Positions 17,012 through 26,160 of a stretch of 48,554 nucleotides of DNA are shown here, piece after piece. How positions within the stretch are numbered: position 1 is the first letter of the stretch; every line of letters begins with the position of its first letter. The stretch is from Candidatus Gastranaerophilales bacterium. GTDB taxonomy: Bacteria; Cyanobacteriota; Vampirovibrionia; Gastranaerophilales; Gastranaerophilaceae. The notes under the pieces were generated by a model that was given only the letters and a program-made list of their open reading frames with translations, did no database searches and was not told the DNA's origin. A program made the position numbers and the translations under genes. The DNA lies in contig CANRGC010000014.1 of NCBI GenBank assembly GCA_947630045.1, forward strand, positions 1-48,554, written 5' to 3'.

Positions 17012-18649
17012 ATGACACAAACTACATTAGAGAAAGTTGACAACAAGGAAAAACTTCCCCAAACAAAGTTGGAAATTGCAACAAAATATCATCAGGACTT
17101 CCTTTTAAAAGCCTCGGGCGAAGACCTTGTAAATGCAATAAATTATTACATTGAAGCAATAAAAGAAACGCCTATGGAAGCAAGCGCTTACTACAGGCTT
17201 GCGCTTTTAATGTATGAAAACAAACAAATCGGGATAAACACTGCCATTGAACAGTGCAGAAGGGCAGTTGAAATAGACAAAAAAAATCCTGACGCAAGAA
17301 TGTATCTGGGTTATTTTTTATCACAAAACAATCAAAAAGAAGAAGCTGCAAAAGAATTTAAGGCTGCAATTAATTTAAGCCCCAAAGGAAAAAGCAGGGC
17401 AAGGTTTGCTCTTGCGCTTGAGCTTTTTGAAAAAGAAGGCACCGCAAACTTTATAAAAGGTTCTTATTATATGGCTTTGGCATCATTTATGAGCGTTTTT
17501 GACAAAGCCGCAAGAAGTATGTTTACAAAAAACCTTTTGTGCGAAGTTAAATATTTTAAATATAATGCCATAGGAAAAATTTTAGAAAAATTTAAATTTG
17601 AAAAAGACGCATATCAGATTTATTCCGACGCACTCGACGAAACAAAAAATGCGCCCGAATTTTACGAAAAAATGGCAAAAATTGCAATCAAGAAAAACAG
17701 ACCCAATGTTGCAATGCAATGTTATGAAAACGCAAGCAAGCTTTCAAATAACAGACCTAAAGAGCTTGTAAACGTTATTGATTTTATGCAGGAAGCATAT
17801 CCTGAAAAAATTGACGAATTAATCGATTATTATAACCTTCTTGTTGTAAAAATGCCCAAATTTTCAAGACCTTATTATGAACTCGGACATCTTTACCTTA
17901 AAAAAGAAGACTATATGAGCGCTGTTAATGCTTTCAGACTTGCGCTTGACAATGACAAAGAAAACCCGTTCTATTTAAATTCGCTTGCCTTTGCATACGT
18001 GCAATTGGAACAGTATAAAACAGCAGTTGACCTTTATAAAAAAGCCGTTGCAATCAACCCCGACAACGAATGGACGGCTGTTGTCGCACAGGCGCTTGCT
18101 GCGATTTATTATAAAATTGAAAACGATAATGAAGCCGCCATTGCAACCCTTGAATATGCGCTGACTTTAACCAAAGAAAAAGGGGGAATTTATAACCTTT
18201 TTGGCGACATATACTTTGATTCCGATGATATGGATATGGCGGTAAAATATTACAATATGGCGCTTATGGACGGCACAAGGGACCATAAGGCATATGCAAG
18301 ACTTGCAATGGCATATTGGGAAAAAGGTTCCGTTCAAGACGCAATAGACAGTTATAAACTTGCAATTCAGATTAACCCTGATTATGACATTGCGCACAAC
18401 AACCTTGGCGTTATCTATCTCGACACTTTGTGCGACATAGAATCTGCGCTTGAATGTTTTGAAAAATCAGTTAAATTAAATGATAACTATATGCTTGCTC
18501 ACTTCAATCTGGGGCGTTGTTATGCCTTTTTGAACAAAAAAATCGAGGCTGCGGGCGAGTTTCAAAAAGCAATAGATATAAACAGAATAACCAAAGAGCT
18601 TGATGAAGAAATTATTCAAGAGAAATTGTATAACTTATTTAAAGCATGA
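17012..18649 (+). CDS. TPR repeat protein, large
   Basis: Soluble 545-residue protein composed of about a dozen TPR units. Examples are EASAYYRLALLMYENKQIG, YYELGHLYLKKEDYMSAVNAF, LAYVQLEQYKTAVDLYKKA-like units and AHNNLGVIYLDTLCDIESA. No signal peptide or catalytic domain. First gene of a three-gene operon: its stop overlaps the next start by four bases (ATGA). Paired with a membrane-anchored TPR protein and a GGDEF protein, it probably serves as a scaffold. Its partner is unknown. Confidence 0.9.
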   Translation: MTQTTLEKVDNKEKLPQTKLEIATKYHQDFLLKASGEDLVNAINYYIEAIKETPMEASAYYRLALLMYENKQIGINTAIEQCRRAVEIDKKNPDARMYLGYFLSQNNQKEEAAKEFKAAINLSPKGKSRARFALALELFEKEGTANFIKGSYYMALASFMSVFDKAARSMFTKNLLCEVKYFKYNAIGKILEKFKFEKDAYQIYSDALDETKNAPEFYEKMAKIAIKKNRPNVAMQCYENASKLSNNRPKELVNVIDFMQEAYPEKIDELIDYYNLLVVKMPKFSRPYYELGHLYLKKEDYMSAVNAFRLALDNDKENPFYLNSLAFAYVQLEQYKTAVDLYKKAVAINPDNEWTAVVAQALAAIYYKIENDNEAAIATLEYALTLTKEKGGIYNLFGDIYFDSDDMDMAVKYYNMALMDGTRDHKAYARLAMAYWEKGSVQDAIDSYKLAIQINPDYDIAHNNLGVIYLDTLCDIESALECFEKSVKLNDNYMLAHFNLGRCYAFLNKKIEAAGEFQKAIDINRITKELDEEIIQEKLYNLFKA

Positions 18650-19728
18650 AAAGTTTTTTAAGAAAATTTATTGAATTTACAAAAAACACAACGGTTAGAG
18701 TTATTTCATTTTTAATCGTTGTTTGTTTAATTGCAAGCTTTTTTCTCTTTAAAGATTTTTATATTCATCAGTGGCACAAAATTCAAAGTTATTATTATGT
18801 ATATCTCGGCGATAAGGCTTATAAGGCAAGACACCCGCAAGAAGCCATTAACAATTACACAAGAGCGCTTGAATTACACCCCAAACATGTAAAGGCGAGA
18901 TATAACCTTGCAAACTTATATGTGGCTTATGAAGACTATTATTCCGCCATAAGCAACTATAAAAAGGCGCTTGAATTAAAGCCTGATTTTATGATTGCGA
19001 GAATAGATTATGCCATTGTTTTATCTGAAACAACTTTTAATTATGATAAAGCAATACAGGAATATCAATATGCAATAGACCACCCGCCGAAATGGATGTA
19101 TATTCCGTTTATAATCGACAACAAAAAAACTTATAAATATAACAAAGGGGTTGCTTATTACAATCAGGGTCTTGCTTGGCGCGGGAAATCTCTTGTTTTC
19201 GGAAGGGAAAGATATAAGGCTTCAAGATTTCTTGAAAACGCAATAAAATCATATAACGAAGCCCTTAAAAGCATAAAAGATTATGATGTATACTATAATT
19301 TAGGCATTGCAAACCAGCTTTTGGGAAGAAACTACACCGCAGGGAAAAATTATTGTCTTGCAATTGAAAAAGAGCCGATGAATTATGAGGCGCACTATAA
19401 TCTTGGAATTTTGTTGGATACAATGAAAAATTACAAAGATTCCGCCGAAGAATTTAAAAAGGCGGGTCTGATTTTAAGCTCTAAAGGGGAAGCCAACAAA
19501 ACAAGATATATTTATGACATTTTAAATTCTGTTAATATGCGAATTGCTCGTGACCTTGAAGGGGACGAAAACATTTTTGAGGACAGCTTAGACGCAACGA
19601 ATGTAAGAATGACTTATATCGGCGGAAAGCTTGTTGTTTCGGATGAATTTGACAATTTAATGGTAAAAAATTTCAAAACCTGCGCAAATAAAGAAGCGTT
19701 TCAAAAGGGAGAGGACGAAGAATTTTAA
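18646..19728 (+). CDS. Membrane-anchored TPR protein
   Basis: 360 residues. A single N-terminal membrane helix (about 17-36, VRVISFLIVVCLIASFFLF) is followed by TPR repeats from about residue 50 to 290 (PQEAINNYTRALELHP, YYSAISNYKKALELKP, YNLGIANQLLGR). By orientation the TPR part would lie outside the cytoplasmic membrane if the helix is a type II anchor. It overlaps both neighbours (4 bases upstream, 1 base downstream), so the three products are likely made in step. Confidence 0.88.
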   Translation: MKSFLRKFIEFTKNTTVRVISFLIVVCLIASFFLFKDFYIHQWHKIQSYYYVYLGDKAYKARHPQEAINNYTRALELHPKHVKARYNLANLYVAYEDYYSAISNYKKALELKPDFMIARIDYAIVLSETTFNYDKAIQEYQYAIDHPPKWMYIPFIIDNKKTYKYNKGVAYYNQGLAWRGKSLVFGRERYKASRFLENAIKSYNEALKSIKDYDVYYNLGIANQLLGRNYTAGKNYCLAIEKEPMNYEAHYNLGILLDTMKNYKDSAEEFKKAGLILSSKGEANKTRYIYDILNSVNMRIARDLEGDENIFEDSLDATNVRMTYIGGKLVVSDEFDNLMVKNFKTCANKEAFQKGEDEEF

Positions 19729-21101
19729 TGTCTGAATACGATTTTTTATACAAAATAATGTATGAAATGACAACGGTTTTTGAAAGTTCAACAAACCCAA
19801 ATGACCTTATTTTGGGCTTAAAACAAATATTCAGAAGCTTCTGTGTCTTAGATGAGTTTACAATTTATACATATGACCCCGTTTCAAAAACAATGAAAAA
19901 CTTTGCCAAACCTTGGGAAATTATACCAAACGGGAAAATTGCGGATGAAATAAACGAAAAATTTGCGGAATTTTCAAAACAACAAAACTTTATAAAAAAA
20001 GATAAAAATATATTTTTCCCCCTCTATAAACAGGGAAAAATTACGGGAGTGGTTAAGCTTGAGTGTGTTATAGAAGAAGAAATTTTAAATAAAATTTTAC
20101 CTCTTTTAATAAGACAAATTTCTCTTGCGGTGGTTCACCTTCAATATTTTGAAGGGGTAAAAAACAATGCGAAGTTTTATGAAACCGTAAGAAATATAAT
20201 GAAAATAACGGAAACTCAATATGACCTTAACTATGTTCTTCCGATTATGGGAGAGATGATAGACGGTTTTATAAGAGAACATTTAATTTATATTTTCATG
20301 AAGAAAAGCGGGAAAAACGAATACAGACTTATTTGGCCGAATAAATGTCTTATAAAAGATATTGATAAACACCTGAAAGAAATTAAGGAAAGAAAAAGTA
20401 TTATAGAAGACAACGGCAAGATGTGTATTTTTCCGCTTACGGAAAACAAAAAACCGATTGGCGCAATTGTGGCGTATAATCCGACTGATAATTTAAATAA
20501 AGGCGAAATTGAATATCTTGAACAGCTTTCAATTCAAGCTTCAACAACGGTTTCAAAAGCGAAAGAATATATGACAATTCTTCAAAATGCAACTCTGGAC
20601 GCTCTTACGGGCTTAAACAACAGACATATGTTTCACCAGAGGTTAAAAGAGGCAACATCAAACGCAAAAAGACAGAAAACCGAACTTTGCTGCATTATGA
20701 CGGATATTGATTTCTTTAAAAAGGTAAACGATACATACGGGCATGCCGTTGGCGATTTGGTTTTAAAAACGGTTGCAAAAACAATCAAAAAAGGCTTAAG
20801 AGAATATGACATTCCTTCAAGATACGGCGGGGAAGAATTTGCAATTCTTCTTCCGAATACCACGCTTGATGAAGCCTCTATGGTTGCAGAAAGGCTTAGA
20901 AAACAAGTTGAGAAGAAAAAAATAAATATAGAAGATTATAATATTGACGGGGTCAGCGAAATTTCAGTTTCAATTTCTCTTGGCGTTTCAAGATATGATG
21001 AAAAAACCATGAAAGATTCTGAAGATTTATATAAAAAGGCAGACACGGGGCTTTATCAGGCAAAAGAATCGGGAAGAAACAGAGCGGTTGTTGCAAATTA
21101 G
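19728..21101 (+). CDS. GAF-GGDEF diguanylate cyclase
   Basis: 457-residue protein that should make cyclic di-GMP. The N-terminal 280 residues look like two GAF-type sensory modules. The GGDEF domain begins at about residue 285 (LDALTGLNNRHMF) and has an intact active site GGEEF (RYGGEEFAILLPN). An inhibitory I-site RxxD lies five residues before it (REYDIPSRYGGEEF), so both activity and product inhibition are predicted. No membrane helix is seen. It overlaps the preceding TPR gene by one base (TAATG). The degenerate HD-GYP protein at 26157 could be part of the same signalling network. Confidence 0.92.
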   Translation: MSEYDFLYKIMYEMTTVFESSTNPNDLILGLKQIFRSFCVLDEFTIYTYDPVSKTMKNFAKPWEIIPNGKIADEINEKFAEFSKQQNFIKKDKNIFFPLYKQGKITGVVKLECVIEEEILNKILPLLIRQISLAVVHLQYFEGVKNNAKFYETVRNIMKITETQYDLNYVLPIMGEMIDGFIREHLIYIFMKKSGKNEYRLIWPNKCLIKDIDKHLKEIKERKSIIEDNGKMCIFPLTENKKPIGAIVAYNPTDNLNKGEIEYLEQLSIQASTTVSKAKEYMTILQNATLDALTGLNNRHMFHQRLKEATSNAKRQKTELCCIMTDIDFFKKVNDTYGHAVGDLVLKTVAKTIKKGLREYDIPSRYGGEEFAILLPNTTLDEASMVAERLRKQVEKKKINIEDYNIDGVSEISVSISLGVSRYDEKTMKDSEDLYKKADTGLYQAKESGRNRAVVAN

Positions 21102-21193
21102 CTGTTAACTTTACTTAATAGTGCGGCTAAAAATATGACAAAAAAAGTTTTTTGTGGTTTTAATATATTACCGATTTCTTTAGGAAATGCAAA

Positions 21194-23410
21194 ATGAAAA
21201 TCTGTCCTGTCGGATTTGTGTCAAAACCAGCAAACTATAAAACGCAAGGGAACCGAAATGATGTCATTTCAAATAATGGCGCTTCGGTAAATTTTGGCTG
21301 TGATGACGGTTTTAAAAAGTTTAACCTTTGTCAATGTTCATATATAATTCCTTTTCTCGGGGTTAAAAAATCAGCTTCAGACTTTGAATTAAAGAAAATC
21401 AAAAACTTAAACTGCCCTTGCTGCGGGCAAAAAATGCTTTCAAAAAACCAGTATGCAAACATTTATAATTCACTTGTAAAAACAAAAGGGCAAGTCTTGC
21501 AGGCAGGCTTAAAAAGCGCTGAAGAATATTTAAAACCGGCTGAACTTGAAGTTTCAAAAAGAATTATTGAGGCTTCCGTTCAAGACCCTGAACTGGGGCT
21601 TAAAGAGATTGTTGACCGTGAAAGCAAGAAAAGCTTGCCTCAACTTGAAGCAAAACAGCAAGTCATTATGTACAAAATGAAAAAAGTTGCAGACTCGCTT
21701 GTAAAACCCGCAAGAGGAGAGATTAAAAGAATTGTGGACGCCGGACACGCAAGCATTTTAACATCATCCGACGCAACCCACTTTAAAAGAAACTCTTTTA
21801 TAGATAAAATTTCTCAGGTTGAACATTCAAAAGAAGACGAACCGATATTCCAAGAGATTGTTGAGCTGGCAAACACAATGCCCACAACCCACAACGACGC
21901 TGATGCGTTCTTTGTAAAATTTGCAAGATATCAGGAAACCGAAATTGCAAAAAGGCTTCTTTCGCCTTCATGTTCCACAACGGAACATGTAATTCCCCAG
22001 TCAAAAGGCGGGCAAGATTCAACTGACAACTATCTTCCGATGTGCGGTGACTGTAATTCCGCAAGGGGAAACGTTCCTTATAACGAATGGTTTAAGACAC
22101 ACCCCGAAATGCCCAAAAATCTTCAAAAGTTTTTAGACAAAGTTCAAATCTTAATTGACTCTAATCAGGTTCCAAAATCAAAAATCTACAGAAGTTATGT
22201 TGATGAGATGATTGAAGCCGTTAAGAAAACAACAAACGGCGAACTTGTATTAAAGAAACCGGAGAGCATAACTTTCGCCTTTCTTGACGATGATAAAGAG
22301 CCGGAAGGCGATTCCATTGAGGTCAGAAGGGCAAAATTGATGAAGAAATTTGTATACTATCAAAATGAAATTGCCCGAATTGAAAAACAACAGGAAACAA
22401 ATCAAGCCAGCAAAGAATATAATGATATTTGCCAGTATTTAAAACTTGTGCAAGAACTTGAAGAAGTTAAGAAAAATAAGAAAATAAGCTCAAAAAATAT
22501 AAATCTTGAAAGAAGGACAATTCAAAAACAGGAAAAAAGGCTTGAAGCTCCGGTTTCACAAGACAAGAGAAGAAAAACCGGCGATGCGGAAGAAAAAATG
22601 GAAAATGCTCAAGAAAGACTTAATAATTGGCTTGCCCAATATGCCCAATACAGCTTTTTAGAGGGTGAAATAAAAACAAAAATTCAGATTTTATTGAAAA
22701 GAATTGAACTGCCCTCTGACATTCAAAAGAAGATTGATAAAGTTAAAGAAAAGCTTGGTAAAATTAACAGCTTTGAAAAAAATATCTGCTCAAGTGCGCA
22801 AGGGTATGTCAAATATAAAGACTTAGAAAACGCCCTTAAAACAATAACGGATGAAATAGATACAAGAAAAGAAAGAAACGAAAAGGCAAAAGAAGACATT
22901 GATTTTGACCTTCCCGAAAACAAAACCGCAATAAGGGGATACAGGCTTGCAACGAAAAAACTTCAAATAATTCAAAATGCCGACATGACAAAATTTTTCA
23001 GTTCGTTTAAGAAAAGCCCGATTTCGCCTGATTTTATTCTGGAAGATTCGACAAAAGTTAACAGGCAAAAAATCGAAGACCTTTGCGAAAAATTCCCGAT
23101 AGCTCAATGGGCACGTGAAGAAGATAGCATAGCGAAACTTGAACAGCAAAAGGAAGAAATTTCAACTCAAATGCAACAGCTTAAAGACCAGTATAAGTAT
23201 TATCAAGCGGGTAATGAAAAATTGAACGAGATGAAAAAGGGCTTAAACGAAGATTCTCTGAAAATAACACTTGAAAGATTGCAGGCAAGAAAAGCCGAGG
23301 TCGAAGAAATGTTTAATATGGCACAAAACGGTAATAATCTTGAATTTTTAAAACAACAGGCGCACTCGGCTTATGAAGCTTACGTTGCAAGTTTTAATGA
23401 GGAAGACTAA
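21194..23410 (+). CDS. HNH nuclease-like protein with long coiled coil
   Basis: 738 residues in three parts. The N-terminal 80 residues hold the aromatic-glycine motif (ASVNFGCDDGF) and a cysteine cluster (CQC at about 46-48; CPCC at 74-77) resembling a zinc ribbon. An HNH domain follows around residues 260-292: C260, H265 in TTEHVIPQSKGG, DNYLPMCGDCNSARGN with C284 and C287. This matches the consensus of HNH endonucleases. The remaining 400 residues are Lys/Glu-rich and strongly predicted to form coiled coils. No modification or immunity gene is next to it, so it is not an obvious restriction enzyme. Role unknown. Confidence 0.75.
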   Translation: MKICPVGFVSKPANYKTQGNRNDVISNNGASVNFGCDDGFKKFNLCQCSYIIPFLGVKKSASDFELKKIKNLNCPCCGQKMLSKNQYANIYNSLVKTKGQVLQAGLKSAEEYLKPAELEVSKRIIEASVQDPELGLKEIVDRESKKSLPQLEAKQQVIMYKMKKVADSLVKPARGEIKRIVDAGHASILTSSDATHFKRNSFIDKISQVEHSKEDEPIFQEIVELANTMPTTHNDADAFFVKFARYQETEIAKRLLSPSCSTTEHVIPQSKGGQDSTDNYLPMCGDCNSARGNVPYNEWFKTHPEMPKNLQKFLDKVQILIDSNQVPKSKIYRSYVDEMIEAVKKTTNGELVLKKPESITFAFLDDDKEPEGDSIEVRRAKLMKKFVYYQNEIARIEKQQETNQASKEYNDICQYLKLVQELEEVKKNKKISSKNINLERRTIQKQEKRLEAPVSQDKRRKTGDAEEKMENAQERLNNWLAQYAQYSFLEGEIKTKIQILLKRIELPSDIQKKIDKVKEKLGKINSFEKNICSSAQGYVKYKDLENALKTITDEIDTRKERNEKAKEDIDFDLPENKTAIRGYRLATKKLQIIQNADMTKFFSSFKKSPISPDFILEDSTKVNRQKIEDLCEKFPIAQWAREEDSIAKLEQQKEEISTQMQQLKDQYKYYQAGNEKLNEMKKGLNEDSLKITLERLQARKAEVEEMFNMAQNGNNLEFLKQQAHSAYEAYVASFNEED

Positions 23411-23412
23411 TT

Positions 23413-23691
23413 TTAAAAAACCTGTTGCAGATAAATTTGAAAAATGCAAAAAAGTATAAAAAGGACGAAGATTATCTTTATTTGGCGCCTGAAATAACTT
23501 CCCGAGAATGCGTAACAAAAAAACGCAATAACATAGTTTATTAAAACAAGCTGTTCATAAAAGCTTTTCGGAACAATTAATTCGGGAAGATAGCCGTATA
23601 AAAGGCTTGGAACAATTGTAACTTCCATAACGGAAATTATTAAAAGCCCCGTTCCGGTATAAAATAACAGTCTGTCTTTATTTATTGCCAT
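23413..23691 (-). CDS. Small membrane protein, hypothetical
   Basis: 92-residue protein with three hydrophobic segments (about residues 9-33, 45-64 and 71-90). No recognised family. It begins 21 bases after the stop of the ABC transporter gene on the same strand, so the two are probably co-transcribed. It could be an accessory of the exporter; that is inference only. Confidence 0.6.
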   Translation of the reverse strand: MAINKDRLLFYTGTGLLIISVMEVTIVPSLLYGYLPELIVPKSFYEQLVLINYVIAFFCYAFSGSYFRRQIKIIFVLFILFCIFQIYLQQVF

Positions 23692-23712
23692 AGGTTTATT
23701 TTACCATACACT

Positions 23713-25500
23713 TTATGAAATAGCCGCTTTTTTAAGCATTTCATCTATTTCAAAATTTCTCTTTCTGAGTTCCTCAAATGTTCCGATATCTTTAATTTTA
23801 CCACTAACAAGATAAACTATTTTGTCACACTCCTTCAGGGTTGAAAGCCTGTGTGCTATTGCAATAACAGTCTTTTTGCCCTTTAGTTTCAAGATGTTTT
23901 CCACAATTACATTTTCTGATTCAACATCTAAAGAAGATGTTGCCTCATCAAGAAGCAAAATCTCAAAATCACTGTAATATGCTCTTGCAAGAGCAACTCT
24001 TTTCTTTTGCCCTAAAGAAAGTTCCATTGAAGAATTTGGCTCTATATTAAGCCCCGCAAGTTCCAGTGCTTTTTTAACCTTTGTTTCATCAATTTCATTT
24101 TCCAAAACCCCCCATGCAACATTTTTTAAGACGGTATCGTCAATAAAAACAGACTCTTGGGGAAGATATGATATTAATTTTCTGTATGACAAAAGGTTTT
24201 TGGCTTTAATTTCAATATCATCCGCCATAAATTGTCCGCTCTCGACATTAAAAAGCCCCGACAAAATTCCCGCAAGGGTTGTTTTGCCCGCACCTGAAGC
24301 GCCAATTATTCCGATAAATTCGCCTTTTTTGATGTTGAGATTGATATCCGATAAAACAGGTTTATTTTTTTCATATTCAAAAGAAACATTTTTTAGTGAA
24401 ATTTCGTTTTGAAATTCAATTTTTTCGTCTGATAAAAGCGGTTCAAACGTATTATTTGAAATTGTTTCATACATGGATAAAAATTGAAAAACCTTTTGTT
24501 TTGAAACATTAATTGCATACATTGAAATTAAAACTTTATTCAGTTGAGGCACAAGCCTTAAAACCATAAGACCTATAATTGCAAGTGATGAAATTATTGC
24601 AGCTTTTGAAATTTCAGGCATAAGAACAATTGAAGTTGTCATTATTAAAAATGCAAATATTACCCCGATTTCAGTAACATAAAGGGGGAAATTTCCGTAA
24701 GAAATTTCTTTTGAGCGGTTTTGTGAAAGTTTTTTGGAAGTTTCACTCAATCTTTTTACAAAATATTCCTGTTTGTTTGAAATTATAATTTCTTTTTGAG
24801 ATTTAATTACGAAATCAACCTCTTTATTTAAGCCGTTTAATAATTCCGCCCCGATTTCGCCGAGTTTTTTTGCCTTGCCTTTGAAAAAGTTATTTTCAAA
24901 ATATACCCAGATTAAAATAAACAAAGTGGATAAAAAAGCGGGCAGGGTAAACTTATAAAACAAAAGAGCCAAAATACAAAGCGCCACAATTCCGTTTGCA
25001 AAAAGAATAATTCCCCTTAAAAGAAAATCAAGCGAAATATCTCTTACTATTGAAGATAAAAGAGTAACTTTTTCGCCGTAATCAAAAAAAGAGGTCTTTA
25101 AAAAAGATGAGTTCAAAAATTTTTTTACCAAATCAAAATTAACTCTGTCTTGCCATTTTTTTGCAAAATCGTTCTGTTCATTTATGCAAACCATCATAAA
25201 TAAATTTTTTAAAAAGAAAATCAAAAACATTAAAACCGCAAGAAAAAATGCAATTTGCATGTCACTTTGATTTTTGAAAATCTTAGAACATTGCGATATA
25301 ACAAATTCTCCGCCCGTTGAATTTGAAGAAGTTAAAACAAGCATGACGGGGAAAATCATTGCAATTCCCAAAAGTTCCAAAAAACCGCCAAAAACAGACA
25401 TTATTAAAAGTTTAAAAATCGTTAGTGTAAAATTATATCTGAATTTGGAAAGAAGTATGAAAAAATATTTTATAAACAAAAATTCCTCAATTTCTTGCAA
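23713..25500 (-). CDS. ABC transporter, fused permease and ATPase (exporter type)
   Basis: 595-residue half-transporter that would act as a dimer in the inner membrane. About six membrane helices occupy residues 15-320. The nucleotide-binding domain has Walker A GASGAGKTT, signature LSLGQKKRVALARA (LSGGQ with Leu in place of one Gly), Walker B ILLLDEATSSLD and H-loop IAIAHRLSTL. The layout fits MsbA-like or lipid/peptide/polysaccharide exporters. The start is a TTG at 25498-25500. It is supported by TATAAT 16 bases upstream and by the absence of an ATG before the first helix. Substrate cannot be predicted. Confidence 0.9.
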   Translation of the reverse strand: MQEIEEFLFIKYFFILLSKFRYNFTLTIFKLLIMSVFGGFLELLGIAMIFPVMLVLTSSNSTGGEFVISQCSKIFKNQSDMQIAFFLAVLMFLIFFLKNLFMMVCINEQNDFAKKWQDRVNFDLVKKFLNSSFLKTSFFDYGEKVTLLSSIVRDISLDFLLRGIILFANGIVALCILALLFYKFTLPAFLSTLFILIWVYFENNFFKGKAKKLGEIGAELLNGLNKEVDFVIKSQKEIIISNKQEYFVKRLSETSKKLSQNRSKEISYGNFPLYVTEIGVIFAFLIMTTSIVLMPEISKAAIISSLAIIGLMVLRLVPQLNKVLISMYAINVSKQKVFQFLSMYETISNNTFEPLLSDEKIEFQNEISLKNVSFEYEKNKPVLSDINLNIKKGEFIGIIGASGAGKTTLAGILSGLFNVESGQFMADDIEIKAKNLLSYRKLISYLPQESVFIDDTVLKNVAWGVLENEIDETKVKKALELAGLNIEPNSSMELSLGQKKRVALARAYYSDFEILLLDEATSSLDVESENVIVENILKLKGKKTVIAIAHRLSTLKECDKIVYLVSGKIKDIGTFEELRKRNFEIDEMLKKAAIS

Positions 25501-25515
25501 TAAAACAATAAAACA

Positions 25516-25521
25516 ATTATA
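25516..25521 (-). promoter_or_regulatory. -10 box of the ABC transporter gene
   Basis: TATAAT on the minus strand, 15 bases before the TTG start. It lies inside the 39-base gap to the divergent gene at 25540. Confidence 0.4.
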
Positions 25522-25539
25522 CTCTTAAATGAGGATAAA

Positions 25540-26160
25540 ATGTCAAGTAGAACTGCAACTGAATTTTATTATATTGGTCTTTCTTTAGCTTCAAACTCGG
25601 GGCATTCAAGTTCAGTGTGTATTTTAAACAAAAATAAAGAAATTGTTCTTCTTGATAAATTATATTTCACCGATGACATCAAGCTTTTCTTTGAAAAATC
25701 TCCTTATGTCAGAAACTCAATCACAATGGTTGGTTTAGCCCCTGACGAATCTTTGCTTGAGGGGAAATGGAGAATTCATTCAAAAAATTATAAACAAATC
25801 GAGGGAAAATTTGAAATAAACAGAAACAATTGGACAAACAGGCTCAATGACAGGCTTAAAGACTTGTTTCTTGAATTAAACAACAAAAAATGTACTTTAT
25901 TTCGCTGTAATACCGGTCTTTTAAGACAAGCTTACGGTCTTGGCGCAGATTATCTTGAAAAAACTTCGCTTGATTGTAAATGTTTTCAGGCAGGCTTAAA
26001 AATAAAATACGGCTTTTCTACCATGCCTGAAAATCTTCTCCCTATTGCAAGTTTGGAAGCAATGCTGTTTTCGCTTTTCGCATATGACATCGGAAACTCA
26101 AACATTAAAACAAAAGAGTTGAGTGAGTTTTGCGGAATTAAGGTTTTAAATAAAGTTTAG
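25540..26160 (+). CDS. Hypothetical protein, possible RNase H-fold (DUF429-like)
   Basis: 206 residues, no membrane segment. The N-terminal YYIGLSLASNSGHSSSVCIL with a following strand, and the C-terminal PENLLPIASLEAMLFSLFAY, recall the first strands and last helix of DUF429-type predicted nucleases. The usual acidic residues are not all evident, so this is a weak resemblance. GAGG lies six bases before the ATG. The 3' end overlaps the convergent HD-GYP-like gene by four bases. Confidence 0.55.
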   Translation: MSSRTATEFYYIGLSLASNSGHSSSVCILNKNKEIVLLDKLYFTDDIKLFFEKSPYVRNSITMVGLAPDESLLEGKWRIHSKNYKQIEGKFEINRNNWTNRLNDRLKDLFLELNNKKCTLFRCNTGLLRQAYGLGADYLEKTSLDCKCFQAGLKIKYGFSTMPENLLPIASLEAMLFSLFAYDIGNSNIKTKELSEFCGIKVLNKV

